From Gemmatimonadota bacterium (GTDB lineage Bacteria; Gemmatimonadota; Gemmatimonadetes; Gemmatimonadales; Gemmatimonadaceae), in contig JADJNZ010000011.1 of the NCBI GenBank assembly GCA_016714015.1, forward strand, positions 1-64,000: a stretch of 64,000 nt of DNA, given 5' to 3'. Each line of letters opens with the position of its first letter. The first letter of the stretch is position 1. Positions 1 through 7,262 of the stretch are shown piece by piece. Made by a program: the position numbers and the translations under genes. The notes under the pieces were generated by a model that saw only the letters and a program-made list of their open reading frames with translations, was not told where the DNA came from and did not search any database.

Positions 1-1
1 C

Positions 2-76
2 TACATCGGCCCGCTCATCGGGCATTTCAACTTGCCGAGGCTCGAACCCGAGAGATTCCCGCGCGCGCCAACCTAA
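2..76 (+). CDS. C-terminal fragment of a cassette-encoded protein
   Basis: An open frame enters from the left edge and ends in a TAA at 74-76 that lies inside the left box of the first attC. It encodes the last 24 residues of an unknown protein, ending in FPRAPT. The stop falling within the attC box is a common arrangement in cassettes and is repeated in two other cassettes of this array. Only the tail is visible, so no function can be assigned. Confidence 0.55.
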   Translation, partial: YIGPLIGHFNLPRLEPERFPRAPT

Positions 77-204
77 CGACAGTTGGTGCAGACGGCCGCG
101 CTAGGGAAGCAGGTGGGCGGCCGTGCTCTTTTGTACCTTTCGGTATCGCACGGCCGCCCACCTGCATTTTATGAAAGCGGCCGCAGCACAACTTGACGTT
201 AGCG
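71..204 (+). other. attC site 1
   Basis: Left box ACCTAAC at 71-77 and right box GTTAGCG at 198-204. The inner arms GCAGGTGGGCGGCCGTGC and GCACGGCCGCCCACCTGC are complementary around a roughly 20-base loop. The outer arms carry GTTGGTGC and GCACAAC, which pair with one G unpaired. It belongs to the same subtype as the site at 5811-5944. Confidence 0.9.
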
Positions 205-235
205 CGACGGACCCGGACTTCGAGCTGAGGCAGGC

Positions 236-493
236 ATGACCCTTCTCTCTGTACGTGATCGACGCATCGAGATGGCGATCCTTGCGGTCTGGGCTCTTCT
301 GCTTGCCTGGGCTCTCGGAGCGCGCTTCTTCTCAGCCGCGCCGGCCGCGACGTCCAGCGGATCCATCACCATGCTCACCGGGATGGTGCTCGGCTCGGCG
401 AGTCAGTTCGTCACGCAGCGCGCTCTCCGCTGGACGCTCCTCACCGGGGCGCTGATCGCCGTGGCCGCTGGCCTCTGGATCACGCTAGCCTGA
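236..493 (+). CDS. Small two-helix membrane protein (cassette-encoded)
   Basis: This 85-aa protein starts 32 bases after the attC 1 core and fills its cassette. GAGG lies about eight bases before the ATG. Two hydrophobic stretches are visible, about residues 12-32 and 62-84, joined by a polar linker of about 30 residues, so it should be an inner-membrane hairpin protein. No family is recognised. Short unknown membrane proteins are typical cassette cargo. Confidence 0.65.
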   Translation: MTLLSVRDRRIEMAILAVWALLLAWALGARFFSAAPAATSSGSITMLTGMVLGSASQFVTQRALRWTLLTGALIAVAAGLWITLA

Positions 494-521
494 CCCGTCG
501 GGCCGAGCCGTGCGTACCGCT

Positions 522-654
522 CGCTAACGGCAGTTGGTGCTGATGGCCGGCTAGGGTAGCGGGTTGGCGGCCCCGGCCTCATCGTACTTCAGGGTCGGCC
601 GGGGCCGCCAACCCGCATTGATTGAATCGGCCGCAGCACAACTTGACGTTATCG
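522..654 (+). other. attC site 2
   Basis: Left box CGCTAAC at 522-528, right box GTTATCG at 648-654. The inner arms contain CGGGTTGGCGGCC and GGCCGCCAACCCG, a subtype shared with the sites at 4971 and 6239. GTTGGTGC and GCACAAC form the outer part of the stem. Confidence 0.9.
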
Positions 655-731
655 CGACCGACGGGCACTCCCTCCGGCAAGGTTCTCCCTGAGGCTGCCC
701 GTCCTCGCTGGGCCATGCCAACAAGGGAGTG

Positions 732-1673
732 TTAGCTCGCCTGAGCGTGGACGCTGGGCGGCACGCTGAACCGCCGCGAGTACTCACGACTGAACTGCGT
801 TGGACTCGCATACCCAACCTCGAAGGCCGCCTGCGTCACGTTGTAGCCGCGCGTCGACAACAACCGACGTGCTTCAAGCAGTCGCATCTCCTTCAAGTAT
901 TGCAGCGGCGTGTTGCCGGTCACTGCCTTGAAGTTGCGGAAGAATGTGGAGTCGCTCATCCCGGCTACCCTCGCGAGGTCCCGCACCGACACGCCTACGC
1001 GAAAGCTGCTGCGGATGGTGCCCACAGCCTCTCGGATCCGGCTGGCCACACTGTGCTCGCGCGCGAGGTCGTGCAGCGTTCCCCCGTGCGTCGCTTGACA
1101 GAGTCGGAAATGAAGCTCCTTCAGGACGAGCGGGCCCAGGATGCGCGCCTCCGACGCATCCCCGGCGAGTGACACGTATCGGCCGAGGGCCTCGAGCACT
1201 CGCGCATCCGTCGCACCCAGTGCGAGCGCCGAACCGGTGGTGCGCCGAGCGGGTCCCGCGGCAATCTCCTCGTCGATGCTGCGCACCAGCTCGACATCGA
1301 GTGAGAGAATCAGTGCCAGATACGGACTGACCGTCACCTGCGATACCACCGGAATCGCGTGACTGACAATGAGAGACTCTCCGGGGCCAAAGTCTACCTG
1401 TGCCGGTCCAGAGAAAGTCCGCTTGCGGCCTCGAAGGATGAGGCACAGGACCGGCTCGTAGACGCTCGCTTCGAGTGGCGTCGGCGCCGTGTGTCGCACG
1501 ACGCCCAAGCCGGGCAGTGGGCTGGCGACGTAGCCCGACGTCGCGTGCAACTGCGGCATCGCGCGCTCCAGTGGCGCAATCAGTGATTCCCAAGTCATCG
1601 CGTTGAACCGGGTGTGTGCAGGGATGCAGGGCGAGGCCTTCACTAACCTACACGTCAGTGGCAGCGGTGACAT
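732..1673 (-). CDS. AraC-family transcriptional regulator (cassette-encoded)
   Basis: This 313-aa protein has an N-terminal cupin-like AraC_N domain (about residues 40-190, including the PVLCLILRGRK strand) and a C-terminal double helix-turn-helix (about 215-310, with RDLARVAGMSDSTFFRNFK and the second-helix region QAAFEVGYASPTQFSREY). That is the AraC_N-plus-HTH_18 layout of regulators that often sit beside an oxidoreductase. It is read against the direction of the array and diverges from the alcohol dehydrogenase at 1816, which it probably controls. A later start at M26 (base 1598) would also give a full domain; neither start has a strong ribosome site. The 142-base divergent gap should hold both promoters. 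Confidence 0.88.
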   Translation of the reverse strand: MSPLPLTCRLVKASPCIPAHTRFNAMTWESLIAPLERAMPQLHATSGYVASPLPGLGVVRHTAPTPLEASVYEPVLCLILRGRKRTFSGPAQVDFGPGESLIVSHAIPVVSQVTVSPYLALILSLDVELVRSIDEEIAAGPARRTTGSALALGATDARVLEALGRYVSLAGDASEARILGPLVLKELHFRLCQATHGGTLHDLAREHSVASRIREAVGTIRSSFRVGVSVRDLARVAGMSDSTFFRNFKAVTGNTPLQYLKEMRLLEARRLLSTRGYNVTQAAFEVGYASPTQFSREYSRRFSVPPSVHAQAS

Positions 1674-1815
1674 GCCGGCGGAGAGAATCAGGCAAGAAAT
1701 GGGAAGAAAATGGCAGGCACGGCGCGAGGCTACCTCTCATCCTTCGCCCTACGGTGTAGCGCGGCCGCATCGCACGGTCCGCAACCATCACATCGTCGGC
1801 AATCGGAGAGTCGCC

Positions 1816-2823
1816 ATGACGACAGTTCGGGGATTTGCAGCGTTCAAGGCGGGTGGTCCACTCGAGCCATTCGAGTACGAACTCGGCCCACTTGGCCCGG
1901 ACGAGGTCGACCTGAATGTCGACAGTTGTGGCATCTGCTACAGCGACGTCAGCATGATCGACAACGCGTGGGGATTCACTCCGTATCCCTTGGTGCCTGG
2001 CCACGAGATCGTAGGGACCATCCGTGCGACCGGCGAGCGCGTCTCGCATCTCAAGGTGGGCGACGTGGTGGGTCTTGGATGGAACGCGGGCTCCTGCCTC
2101 TGGTGTGCGGAATGCATGAGCGGCGATCACCACATGTGCGCTTCCGCCGTCAGTACGTTCATCGGCCGGCCGGGCGGCTACGCCGAGCAGGTGCGAGCGC
2201 AGGCCCAGGCCGTGTTCAAGTTGCCGAAGGGCGTAGATCCTCGAACGGCGGGTCCGCTGATGTGCGGCGGCATCACGGTCTTCAGCCCCTTCTCACAGTT
2301 CGCCATCTCGCCGACCGCGAGTGTCGGGATCGTTGGTATCGGTGGCCTTGGGCACCTTGCGGTCAAGTTCGCGCGCGCGTGGGGCTGTCACGTCACGGCA
2401 TTCACATCGACGGAGGCAAAGCGGGCGGAGGCTCAGACGATGGGGGCGCACGAGGTCATGCTTTCGACGGATGCCAAGGCCATGGCAAGCGCGGCGGGAC
2501 GCTTCGACCTGCTCCTGACGACCGTGAACGTTCCACTCGACTGGGAGGCGCTGCTCGGAACGCTGAAGCGACGAGGGCGGCTACACGTGCTCGGCGCCGT
2601 GACCGAGCCGCTGGCCTTTCCCGTAACTTCGCTCATGATGGCGCATCGCTCAGTGTCCAGCTCGCCTTCGGGAAGCCCGTCGGACATCGCTCGGATGCTG
2701 GACTTCGTCGGGCGACACGGGATCACTCCGCAGACTGAACACTTCAAGCTAGACCGGGTCAACGATGCGATTGAGCACCTGCGCAGCGGCAAGGCGCGGT
2801 ATCGCGTGGTTCTCGACCGCTGA
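1816..2823 (+). CDS. Zinc-dependent NAD(P) alcohol/aldehyde dehydrogenase (CAD/YahK-like)
   Basis: This 335-aa medium-chain dehydrogenase/reductase probably interconverts alcohols and aldehydes in the cytosol with NAD(P)H. Catalytic-zinc residues are seen in CGICYSDV (Cys) and PGHEIVG (His-Glu). The structural-zinc loop has the cysteines of CLWCAECMSGDHHMC, and the Rossmann motif is GIGGLGHLAVKFA. The open frame extends upstream to 1603, but ATG 1816 has GGAGAG at 1805-1810 and matches the usual family N-terminus. With the divergent AraC gene it makes an unusually large two-gene cassette of about 2.3 kb. Confidence 0.9.
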   Translation: MTTVRGFAAFKAGGPLEPFEYELGPLGPDEVDLNVDSCGICYSDVSMIDNAWGFTPYPLVPGHEIVGTIRATGERVSHLKVGDVVGLGWNAGSCLWCAECMSGDHHMCASAVSTFIGRPGGYAEQVRAQAQAVFKLPKGVDPRTAGPLMCGGITVFSPFSQFAISPTASVGIVGIGGLGHLAVKFARAWGCHVTAFTSTEAKRAEAQTMGAHEVMLSTDAKAMASAAGRFDLLLTTVNVPLDWEALLGTLKRRGRLHVLGAVTEPLAFPVTSLMMAHRSVSSSPSGSPSDIARMLDFVGRHGITPQTEHFKLDRVNDAIEHLRSGKARYRVVLDR

Positions 2824-2951
2824 GGGCGCTACCGCGGACCGCCCCACACTGTGACACGGGCCCCAATGCGGCTTGCCCTTCTGGCCAACGCCGCCCATGC
2901 GCGCACACCCTCCTAAATTAAGGCGGAGCAGACTGGGTCTGGCCGCGCGCG

Positions 2952-3047
2952 CGATAACGCAGCTTGCTGCCGACAGGTGCACTTTGGTGGCGCGGGCTGC
3001 GCCCGCGCATTCTATTGGAGCACCTGCAGCAGAAGCACACGTTAGGC
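2952..3047 (+). other. attC site 3 (divergent)
   Basis: Left box CGATAAC at 2952-2958, right box GTTAGGC at 3041-3047. The arms GCTTGCTGCCGACAGGTGC and GCACCTGCAGCAGAAGC pair imperfectly around a smaller GC-rich hairpin (GGCGCGGGCTGCGCCCGCGC). Its sequence differs from the other sites, which suggests a cassette of different origin. Confidence 0.75.
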
Positions 3048-3055
3048 GAACGCAG

Positions 3056-3454
3056 ATGACCTTCATTCGGACGAGAAAGGCCACCAACTGGCAGCAGGGC
3101 ATGGATGCGAAGGAGCGCGTAGTGCGCGCCCTCTTGTTCTTTATTCCGCAACCAGACGCCGCTTTCCGAGATAGCAAGCATCTCGTGCGCGAATGGTGGG
3201 TTGAGTGCGGCCCGTCCGGCGAGCCGTGGCGCGAGATTGGGCTCGATGCTCACGGAACTCCAGTCTATGCTGCGCCCGACGATACGGAGTATGGCTACTG
3301 GTGCGACACGAACATGACGCTCGCTGACTTCGAGGGTCCGGAAGTAAGCGAGGCCGAGTTTGAAGCGATGTGGGCGCGCACCTCTACCATGCGAAGGGGC
3401 GAGGTCAAATCAGCCGCAGAGATCGAAACGGGAACCCAACAGCGAGGCGGGTAG
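3056..3454 (+). CDS. Hypothetical protein (cassette-encoded)
   Basis: This 132-aa protein is not recognised. The ATG at 3056 is nine bases after the attC 3 core; the open frame extends upstream across the recombination site, but a start inside the preceding attC arm is unlikely. It is soluble and acidic towards the C-terminus, rich in Trp (QQ, EWW, PWRE, YWCD contexts), with no signal peptide or membrane segment. It is the only gene in its cassette. Confidence 0.6.
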   Translation: MTFIRTRKATNWQQGMDAKERVVRALLFFIPQPDAAFRDSKHLVREWWVECGPSGEPWREIGLDAHGTPVYAAPDDTEYGYWCDTNMTLADFEGPEVSEAEFEAMWARTSTMRRGEVKSAAEIETGTQQRGG

Positions 3455-3467
3455 CGCGCGCGGCGTC

Positions 3468-3562
3468 GCCTAACGATAGTTGGTGCAGACGGTCACGGTA
3501 TGGAAGCGGCGGCTGCGCCGCCGCATCTTATGGAGTGCCCGCAGCACAACCTGACGTTATGC
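3468..3562 (+). other. attC site 4 (short form)
   Basis: Left box GCCTAAC at 3468-3474, right box GTTATGC at 3556-3562. It has the same outer arms as sites 1 and 2 (GTTGGTGCAGACGG and CCGCAGCACAACCTGACG) but a much shorter inner stem, GCGGCGGCTGCGCCGCCGC, giving 95 bp in all. Confidence 0.85.
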
Positions 3563-3593
3563 GGACCAGACTCACCCGGCGGTCCATCGAGAG

Positions 3594-3881
3594 ATGACGA
3601 CTTCAGAGTTGGCCGAGTTCCGCGAGATCATCGATCGGTGCCTCGCCGGCGTGGAGCAGTCCCCAGCCGTGAGTGCCCGATTCCGCGCACTCATGGGCCT
3701 GCATTTTGAAGCCAACTATCAGGCGAGCCGAAGGGGCGAGCCGCCGCTCCCCGAGTATCCGGACCTCAAGCGGCTGAGCGCGCTCGAGAAGCGGCGCTTC
3801 ACCGCCCTGATGGAAGCCGCCTCCCTCGACTGGACGCCGGCGCTCGAGTGGCTGCCGCTGGATCGGGACGGGGCCATGTAA
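3594..3881 (+). CDS. Hypothetical protein (cassette-encoded)
   Basis: This 95-aa protein starts 31 bases after the attC 4 core. It is predicted soluble and mostly helical, with charged N-terminal helices (SELAEFREIIDRCL) and a C-terminal Trp-containing tail. No domain is recognised. An IS30-family element follows directly, between its stop codon and the next attC, so the cassette probably once ended near 3890 plus an attC. Confidence 0.6.
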   Translation: MTTSELAEFREIIDRCLAGVEQSPAVSARFRALMGLHFEANYQASRRGEPPLPEYPDLKRLSALEKRRFTALMEAASLDWTPALEWLPLDRDGAM

Positions 3882-4965
3882 AGTCAACTTTGAAGTGCAC
3901 CGCTGAGCATCATGCCGCATAGATCTCCTCCGGGGTGCGAAAGCCAAGCCGCTTGCGCGGACGGCGGTTGAGCTTGTCCGCGATGCGCTGACAGGCCTGC
4001 TGCGTCAGGTGTTCCATCGAGGTGCGCGTGGGCGCGTACTGCCGAAAGAGCCCGTTCATGTTCTCGTTGCTCCCACGCTCCCATGAATGGTGCGGCGTCG
4101 CGAAGTAGCACTTCGTGGAGACGACGGCCTCGAGCTTCTTGTAGGAGTGGAACTCAGTCCCGTTGTCTAGCGTGAGCGTGCGCACCGGCCGCGGCTGCGC
4201 CTCGATCAGCTGCCGCAGCCGCGCGTTCGTGTTGGCGGCCGTGCGTTGTGCGAGCAGGCCGATCGCGACGAAGCCCGACTTTCGCTCCACGAGCGTCACC
4301 ACGCACGCGCCATGCTGCGTGTTGCCGAGCACGGTGTCGCCCTCCCAATGCCCGATGCGCGAGCGGTTGTGCGCGCCGGCCGGCCGCGTCGAGATATGCC
4401 GCTTGCCCGCGAGGCGGCCGCGGCTGTCGTAGGTGCCATAGCGCTTCCGCAGGTTCTTCGTCATCACGCGCAGATGGGTGTAGAGGGTGCCGCCTCGGGC
4501 GCGGTCCTCATGGATTGGCGATAGATGGTCTCGTGGCTGATCGCAAGGATATTGAAGCGCGCACACCACCCGACGATCTGCTCCGGGCTCCAGTCCTCGC
4601 GCAGCAGGTCCGCGACGAAGGCCCACTCCTCCGCCGTGAACTGCGTGTTTCGCCGCGAGGCGCGCCGGCGCTCGTTCGTATACGACTGCGCCTTGTCGAC
4701 CCTGTACGAGCGGCCGTCGGTGCGCCAGGCGTTGCGGCGCACCTCGCGGCTGATGGTGCTGGGGTCGCGCCCCAGCTCCCGCGCGATCTCTGCAGAGGAG
4801 TAGTCGAGCTTGCGTAGCGCCGAAATGGCGTACCTTTCTTCGAGAGTGATCTGGGTGTAGGTCATGGCGTCCTTTCTCTTGGAGGAGAACTGAAGCCTAG
4901 CCTGCCCCAGGTCACCTCACCCGCTTCCGGGTGCGGCGACCGCAGTGCACTTACTATGTGAATGC
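3882..4965 (-). mobile_element. IS30-family insertion sequence, transposase frameshifted
   Basis: An element of about 1.08 kb encodes an IS30-type DDE transposase on the minus strand. The ends share an inverted AGTGCACYGC block (plus strand AAGTGCACCGC near 3893-3904, GCAGTGCACTT near 4942-4952), flanked by weaker similarity, so the exact tips are uncertain by about 10 bases and no clear target duplication was identified. It lies in the cassette whose gene is at 3594 and abuts the attC at 4971. Confidence 0.8.
3910..4865 (-). pseudogene. IS30-family transposase, broken by a one-base deletion
   Basis: The N-terminal part (from ATG at 4865, about 115 aa of homology) has the IS30 helix-turn-helix region (YSSAEIARELGRDPSTISRE) and ends in frame at SHETIYRQ. 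The rest (HEDRARGGTLYTHLR onward) continues one frame over near base 4520, where one A appears to be missing. The second part keeps the DDE residues: Asp in GHWEGDTVLG, Asp in TLDNGTEF and Glu in ERGSNENMNGLFRQY. No slippery heptamer is seen at the junction and IS30 transposases are normally one frame, so this is probably an inactivating mutation or a sequencing error rather than programmed frameshifting. AAAGGA precedes the start. Confidence 0.85.
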
Positions 4966-4970
4966 GCCCG

Positions 4971-5105
4971 GCATAACGGCGGCTGGTGTCCGATGGCCGT
5001 GCTAGGGTAGCGGGTTGGCGGCCACGCTTTATCGTTCCTGAAGGACCGGCGTGGCCGCCAACCCGCATTTTGTGAGAACGGCCGCGGCACAACGTGACGC
5101 TATGC
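4971..5105 (+). other. attC site 5 (core box mutated)
   Basis: Left box GCATAAC at 4971-4977. The right box reads GCTATGC at 5099-5105 instead of GTTATGC, so the crossover triplet GTT is GCT. Inner arms GCGGGTTGGCGGCCACGC and GCGTGGCCGCCAACCCGC pair well. The next gene starts inside the mutated box. Confidence 0.85.
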
Positions 5106-5797
5106 CCACCAGACTGGCATCAGTGCAGCGCCTAGCGTGGCTTACCTTGGCGGGCGTCGCGACGCTCGCCTGCGCTGAGCGCGCGCCTGCGCCCGACAGC
5201 GAAAGGTCGTTGCGCGTGGACAGCGTTCAGCAAGCCTTGTCGCCTATCGACAGTGCGCTGCTTCCTGCCGTCACGCTCGGCACGGAGGTGATGCGCCCCG
5301 AAGTCGCGACGCTGACCGCGCTGTCCTCCCAGTTTGGGGGGACGCTGTGGGAGGAGCCTGCTGATGCGAGCGGGGACACTCGGCTCTGCTACCGTGGCCA
5401 GGCGCGCGGTAAGAACGTGAGCGTCGTCTTCGGCTCGAGCTCAATGGGCGGCCCGGAGCACTACCTCTCCTTCATCGCGCTCAGTGACTCGGTGCGCGCA
5501 GTCGATCGTGGGGTGTCATGCCCCCATCTGCCGCCGACGATCGCAGTGCGCCTCCAAGGGAGCGAACTCATGCTCGGACTCACCGACGAGGCCCTCAGGT
5601 CGCAGCTCGGTGCCCCGGAGCGGCAGGTGGGCGACTCGCTCTTCTTCAGCTGGAGCCGCGAAGAAGTCGGGCCCTACAGGACAATCGGCACGCGCAGAGA
5701 CACGACTGTCACGTGGTCCGTCTACTCGTGCGCCGTCGTTATCGTGAAGGGCGGTCGCGTTCGCGCATTCGAAGTCGGCCACTCAACCACCTACTGA
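5102..5797 (+). CDS. Putative lipoprotein of unknown function (cassette-encoded)
   Basis: This 231-aa protein has a lipoprotein signal: MPTRLASVQRLAWLTLAG followed by VATLAC, with Cys24 as the likely lipidated residue. No family is recognised. The mature part has alternating beta-type stretches and two later cysteines. Start ATG 5102-5104 sits within the attC 5 core box; the open frame reaches further upstream, but only this start gives a normal signal peptide. It fills its cassette. Confidence 0.65.
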   Translation: MPTRLASVQRLAWLTLAGVATLACAERAPAPDSERSLRVDSVQQALSPIDSALLPAVTLGTEVMRPEVATLTALSSQFGGTLWEEPADASGDTRLCYRGQARGKNVSVVFGSSSMGGPEHYLSFIALSDSVRAVDRGVSCPHLPPTIAVRLQGSELMLGLTDEALRSQLGAPERQVGDSLFFSWSREEVGPYRTIGTRRDTTVTWSVYSCAVVIVKGGRVRAFEVGHSTTY

Positions 5798-5810
5798 TCT
5801 GCCCGCGGGG

Positions 5811-5944
5811 GCATGACGGCAGTTGGTGACCGCCGGCCGTCTAGGGGAGCAGGTGGGCGGCCGCGCCTTGTCGTACCTTTCGGTACGGCGCGGCCGCCCA
5901 CCTGCATCTTATGGAGGCGGCCACGCCACGACCTGACGTTAGCC
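5811..5944 (+). other. attC site 6
   Basis: Left box GCATGAC (TAAC changed to TGAC) at 5811-5817 and right box GTTAGCC at 5938-5944. Inner arms GCAGGTGGGCGGCCGCGCC and GGCGCGGCCGCCCACCTGC make it the same subtype as site 1. The right outer arm reads GCCACGAC instead of GCACAAC, weakening the stem. Confidence 0.85.
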
Positions 5945-5962
5945 CGACACGGACGAGCATCG

Positions 5963-6244
5963 ATGAAGGGACGGTCTGAGCATGAGCGCCCGCGAAGTGA
6001 GGCTGCCGCCGATGTGCGCCAACTCGTGTGGGCCACGGCCCTCGTGTATCCGTTCGTTGCTTTAGCCGCGTATGGCGCGCGAGATCTGGTCGGTCAGCGC
6101 ACCGCGATGTGGCTCGGCATTGGATTCGCGGTCCTCGCGACGGTCGCAATCTGGCTCTCGGCAGCAGTTGGTGCTTCTATCAACTGGTGGCTCGATCGCT
6201 CCGAGCGCCGATCGCATCCGCGCGATCCGCGTGGTGCGGGCTAG
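5963..6244 (+). CDS. Small membrane protein (cassette-encoded)
   Basis: This 93-aa protein has a basic N-terminus and two hydrophobic segments (about residues 20-39 and 46-70), then a short Arg-rich tail, a helical-hairpin inner-membrane protein. No family is recognised. ATG 5963 is 18 bases past the attC 6 core. Its TAG stop (6242-6244) forms the altered left box of the next attC. Confidence 0.6.
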   Translation: MKGRSEHERPRSEAAADVRQLVWATALVYPFVALAAYGARDLVGQRTAMWLGIGFAVLATVAIWLSAAVGASINWWLDRSERRSHPRDPRGAG

Positions 6245-6371
6245 CGGCAGTTGGTGCAGATGGCCGGCCAGGGTAGCGGGTTGGCGGCCCCGGCCTCATC
6301 GTACTGTAGGGTCGGCCGTGGCCGCCAAACCGCATTTACTGAATCGGCCACGGCACAACCTGACGTTACGC
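6239..6371 (+). other. attC site 7
   Basis: The left box is altered to GGCTAGC (6239-6245), the right box GTTACGC is at 6365-6371. Inner arms GCGGGTTGGCGGCC and GGCCGCCAAACCGC (one mismatch) place it with sites 2 and 5. GTTGGTGC and GCACAAC are intact. Confidence 0.85.
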
Positions 6372-6424
6372 CGAGCGAGAGAATCGGCCGGTGTCAAGCA
6401 AGGGCACAGCGACGATCACCGTAC

Positions 6425-6928
6425 ATGCAGAAACCCAACCTGCTCATTCGGCGCACTGTGGCGTACGCGGTCGACGTGGCCCTGCTCTTCGCAGTGCTCG
6501 CGCCGGCAGGTTGGCTCATGCAGCGGGCTCTCGGGTTCGTTCCGCAGAGCGGCCCCGAGATCTGGCTGGTGCTTCTCGTGAACTTCTCTGGTCCCGCGTG
6601 GTTGTACTTCGCGATCGCGGATGCCTCTCGCGGAGGCGCGACCCTGGGCAAACGTTGGCTGCGGCTTCACGTGACGCGGCAGGACGGCGCCCGCCTCAGT
6701 AGCCTTCGGGCCGTCGGCCGAACGGCCGCGAAACTCGTACCTTGGGAGCTGACACATGCTTCGGTGTTCGCGCTCGCGGCAGACTTGGGCACCTTCAGTA
6801 TCGGCCAGGGCGTCGGCCTTGTATTGGCGAACGCACTCATGATGGTGTACCTCGCCTGTGCCGCGTACACGCGAGGTCAACGAGGCGTGCACGACTTCAT
6901 CGCCGGCACGATCGTGGCGGCGGCCTGA
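6425..6928 (+). CDS. RDD-family membrane protein (cassette-encoded)
   Basis: This 167-aa protein matches the RDD layout: the first segment RRTVAYAVDVALLFAVLA carries the conserved Arg and Asp, followed by TLGKRWLRLHV, a typical motif after the second membrane helix, then a helix-loop-helix and a final segment with GVHDFIAGTIV. Three or four membrane helices are expected. Some RDD proteins act in ion transport but most are uncharacterised. ATG 6425 follows the attC 7 core by about 53 bases; no strong ribosome site. Its TGA stop lies in the left box of attC 8. Confidence 0.8.
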   Translation: MQKPNLLIRRTVAYAVDVALLFAVLAPAGWLMQRALGFVPQSGPEIWLVLLVNFSGPAWLYFAIADASRGGATLGKRWLRLHVTRQDGARLSSLRAVGRTAAKLVPWELTHASVFALAADLGTFSIGQGVGLVLANALMMVYLACAAYTRGQRGVHDFIAGTIVAAA

Positions 6929-7005
6929 CGACGGTTGGTGACTGAGGGCCGTGCCAAGGAAGCGGCGGCGGGCCGCCGCTCCGATGTATCGGACCGACGT
7001 TAGGC
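6923..7005 (+). other. attC site 8 (last of the array, degenerate)
   Basis: Left box GCCTGAC at 6923-6929, right box GTTAGGC at 6999-7005. The short inner stem is GCGGCGGGCCGCCGC; the right outer arm lacks the usual GCACAAC, so the site is only 83 bp and less symmetrical. It marks the old, distal end of the array. Confidence 0.7.
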
Positions 7006-7262
7006 ACTGCGTAGTCAGAGCGTCATCGCGACCCCATCCATCTTGCCCAGCATGGAGGTGTGCACGGAACCCAGCAGCACTCCGCGCGGCGTCACCTCGG
7101 AGCAGCGCGATGATCCACGGACAGCGCAGCGCGAGGGCGGCTCGTCACGCGCGAGCGCGCCCTCGGGCTTCCGGTCGCGAGCCTGATGTTCGTCGCCGGT
7201 CTCCAGGTGGCGCGCCAGCGGGGATCACCGGACTGCTCGCGAGCACGCGCTCGCTCGCGCGC

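Larger units (their letters stand above)
1..7005 (+). mobile_element. Chromosomal integron gene-cassette array (distal part)
   Basis: Eight imperfect palindromes of 83-135 bp, each bounded by a TAAC-like left box and a GTTA-like right box, alternate with short gene-bearing segments. This is the organisation of integron attC sites and cassettes. In every palindrome with a well-preserved left arm a GTTGGTGC-type motif faces GCACAAC across the stem, with an unpaired G, the extrahelical base used by integron integrases. Most cassette genes start 10-55 bases after the right core box and read to the right, so attI and intI should lie left of base 1; no integrase gene is in the window. The array ends at the core box at 6999-7005, after which no further site is seen. 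Confidence 0.9.

Noticed and set aside
4464..4626. Programmed frameshift to make a full IS30 transposase
   Set aside because: IS30 transposases are made from a single frame and no slippery heptamer or stimulatory hairpin is visible; a missing base is simpler.
71..7005. Simple dispersed palindromic repeats or transcription terminators
   Set aside because: Each palindrome carries paired TAAC/GTTA core boxes and the GTTGGTGC/GCACAAC arms with an unpaired G, in one orientation, each closing a single gene unit: features of attC, not terminators.
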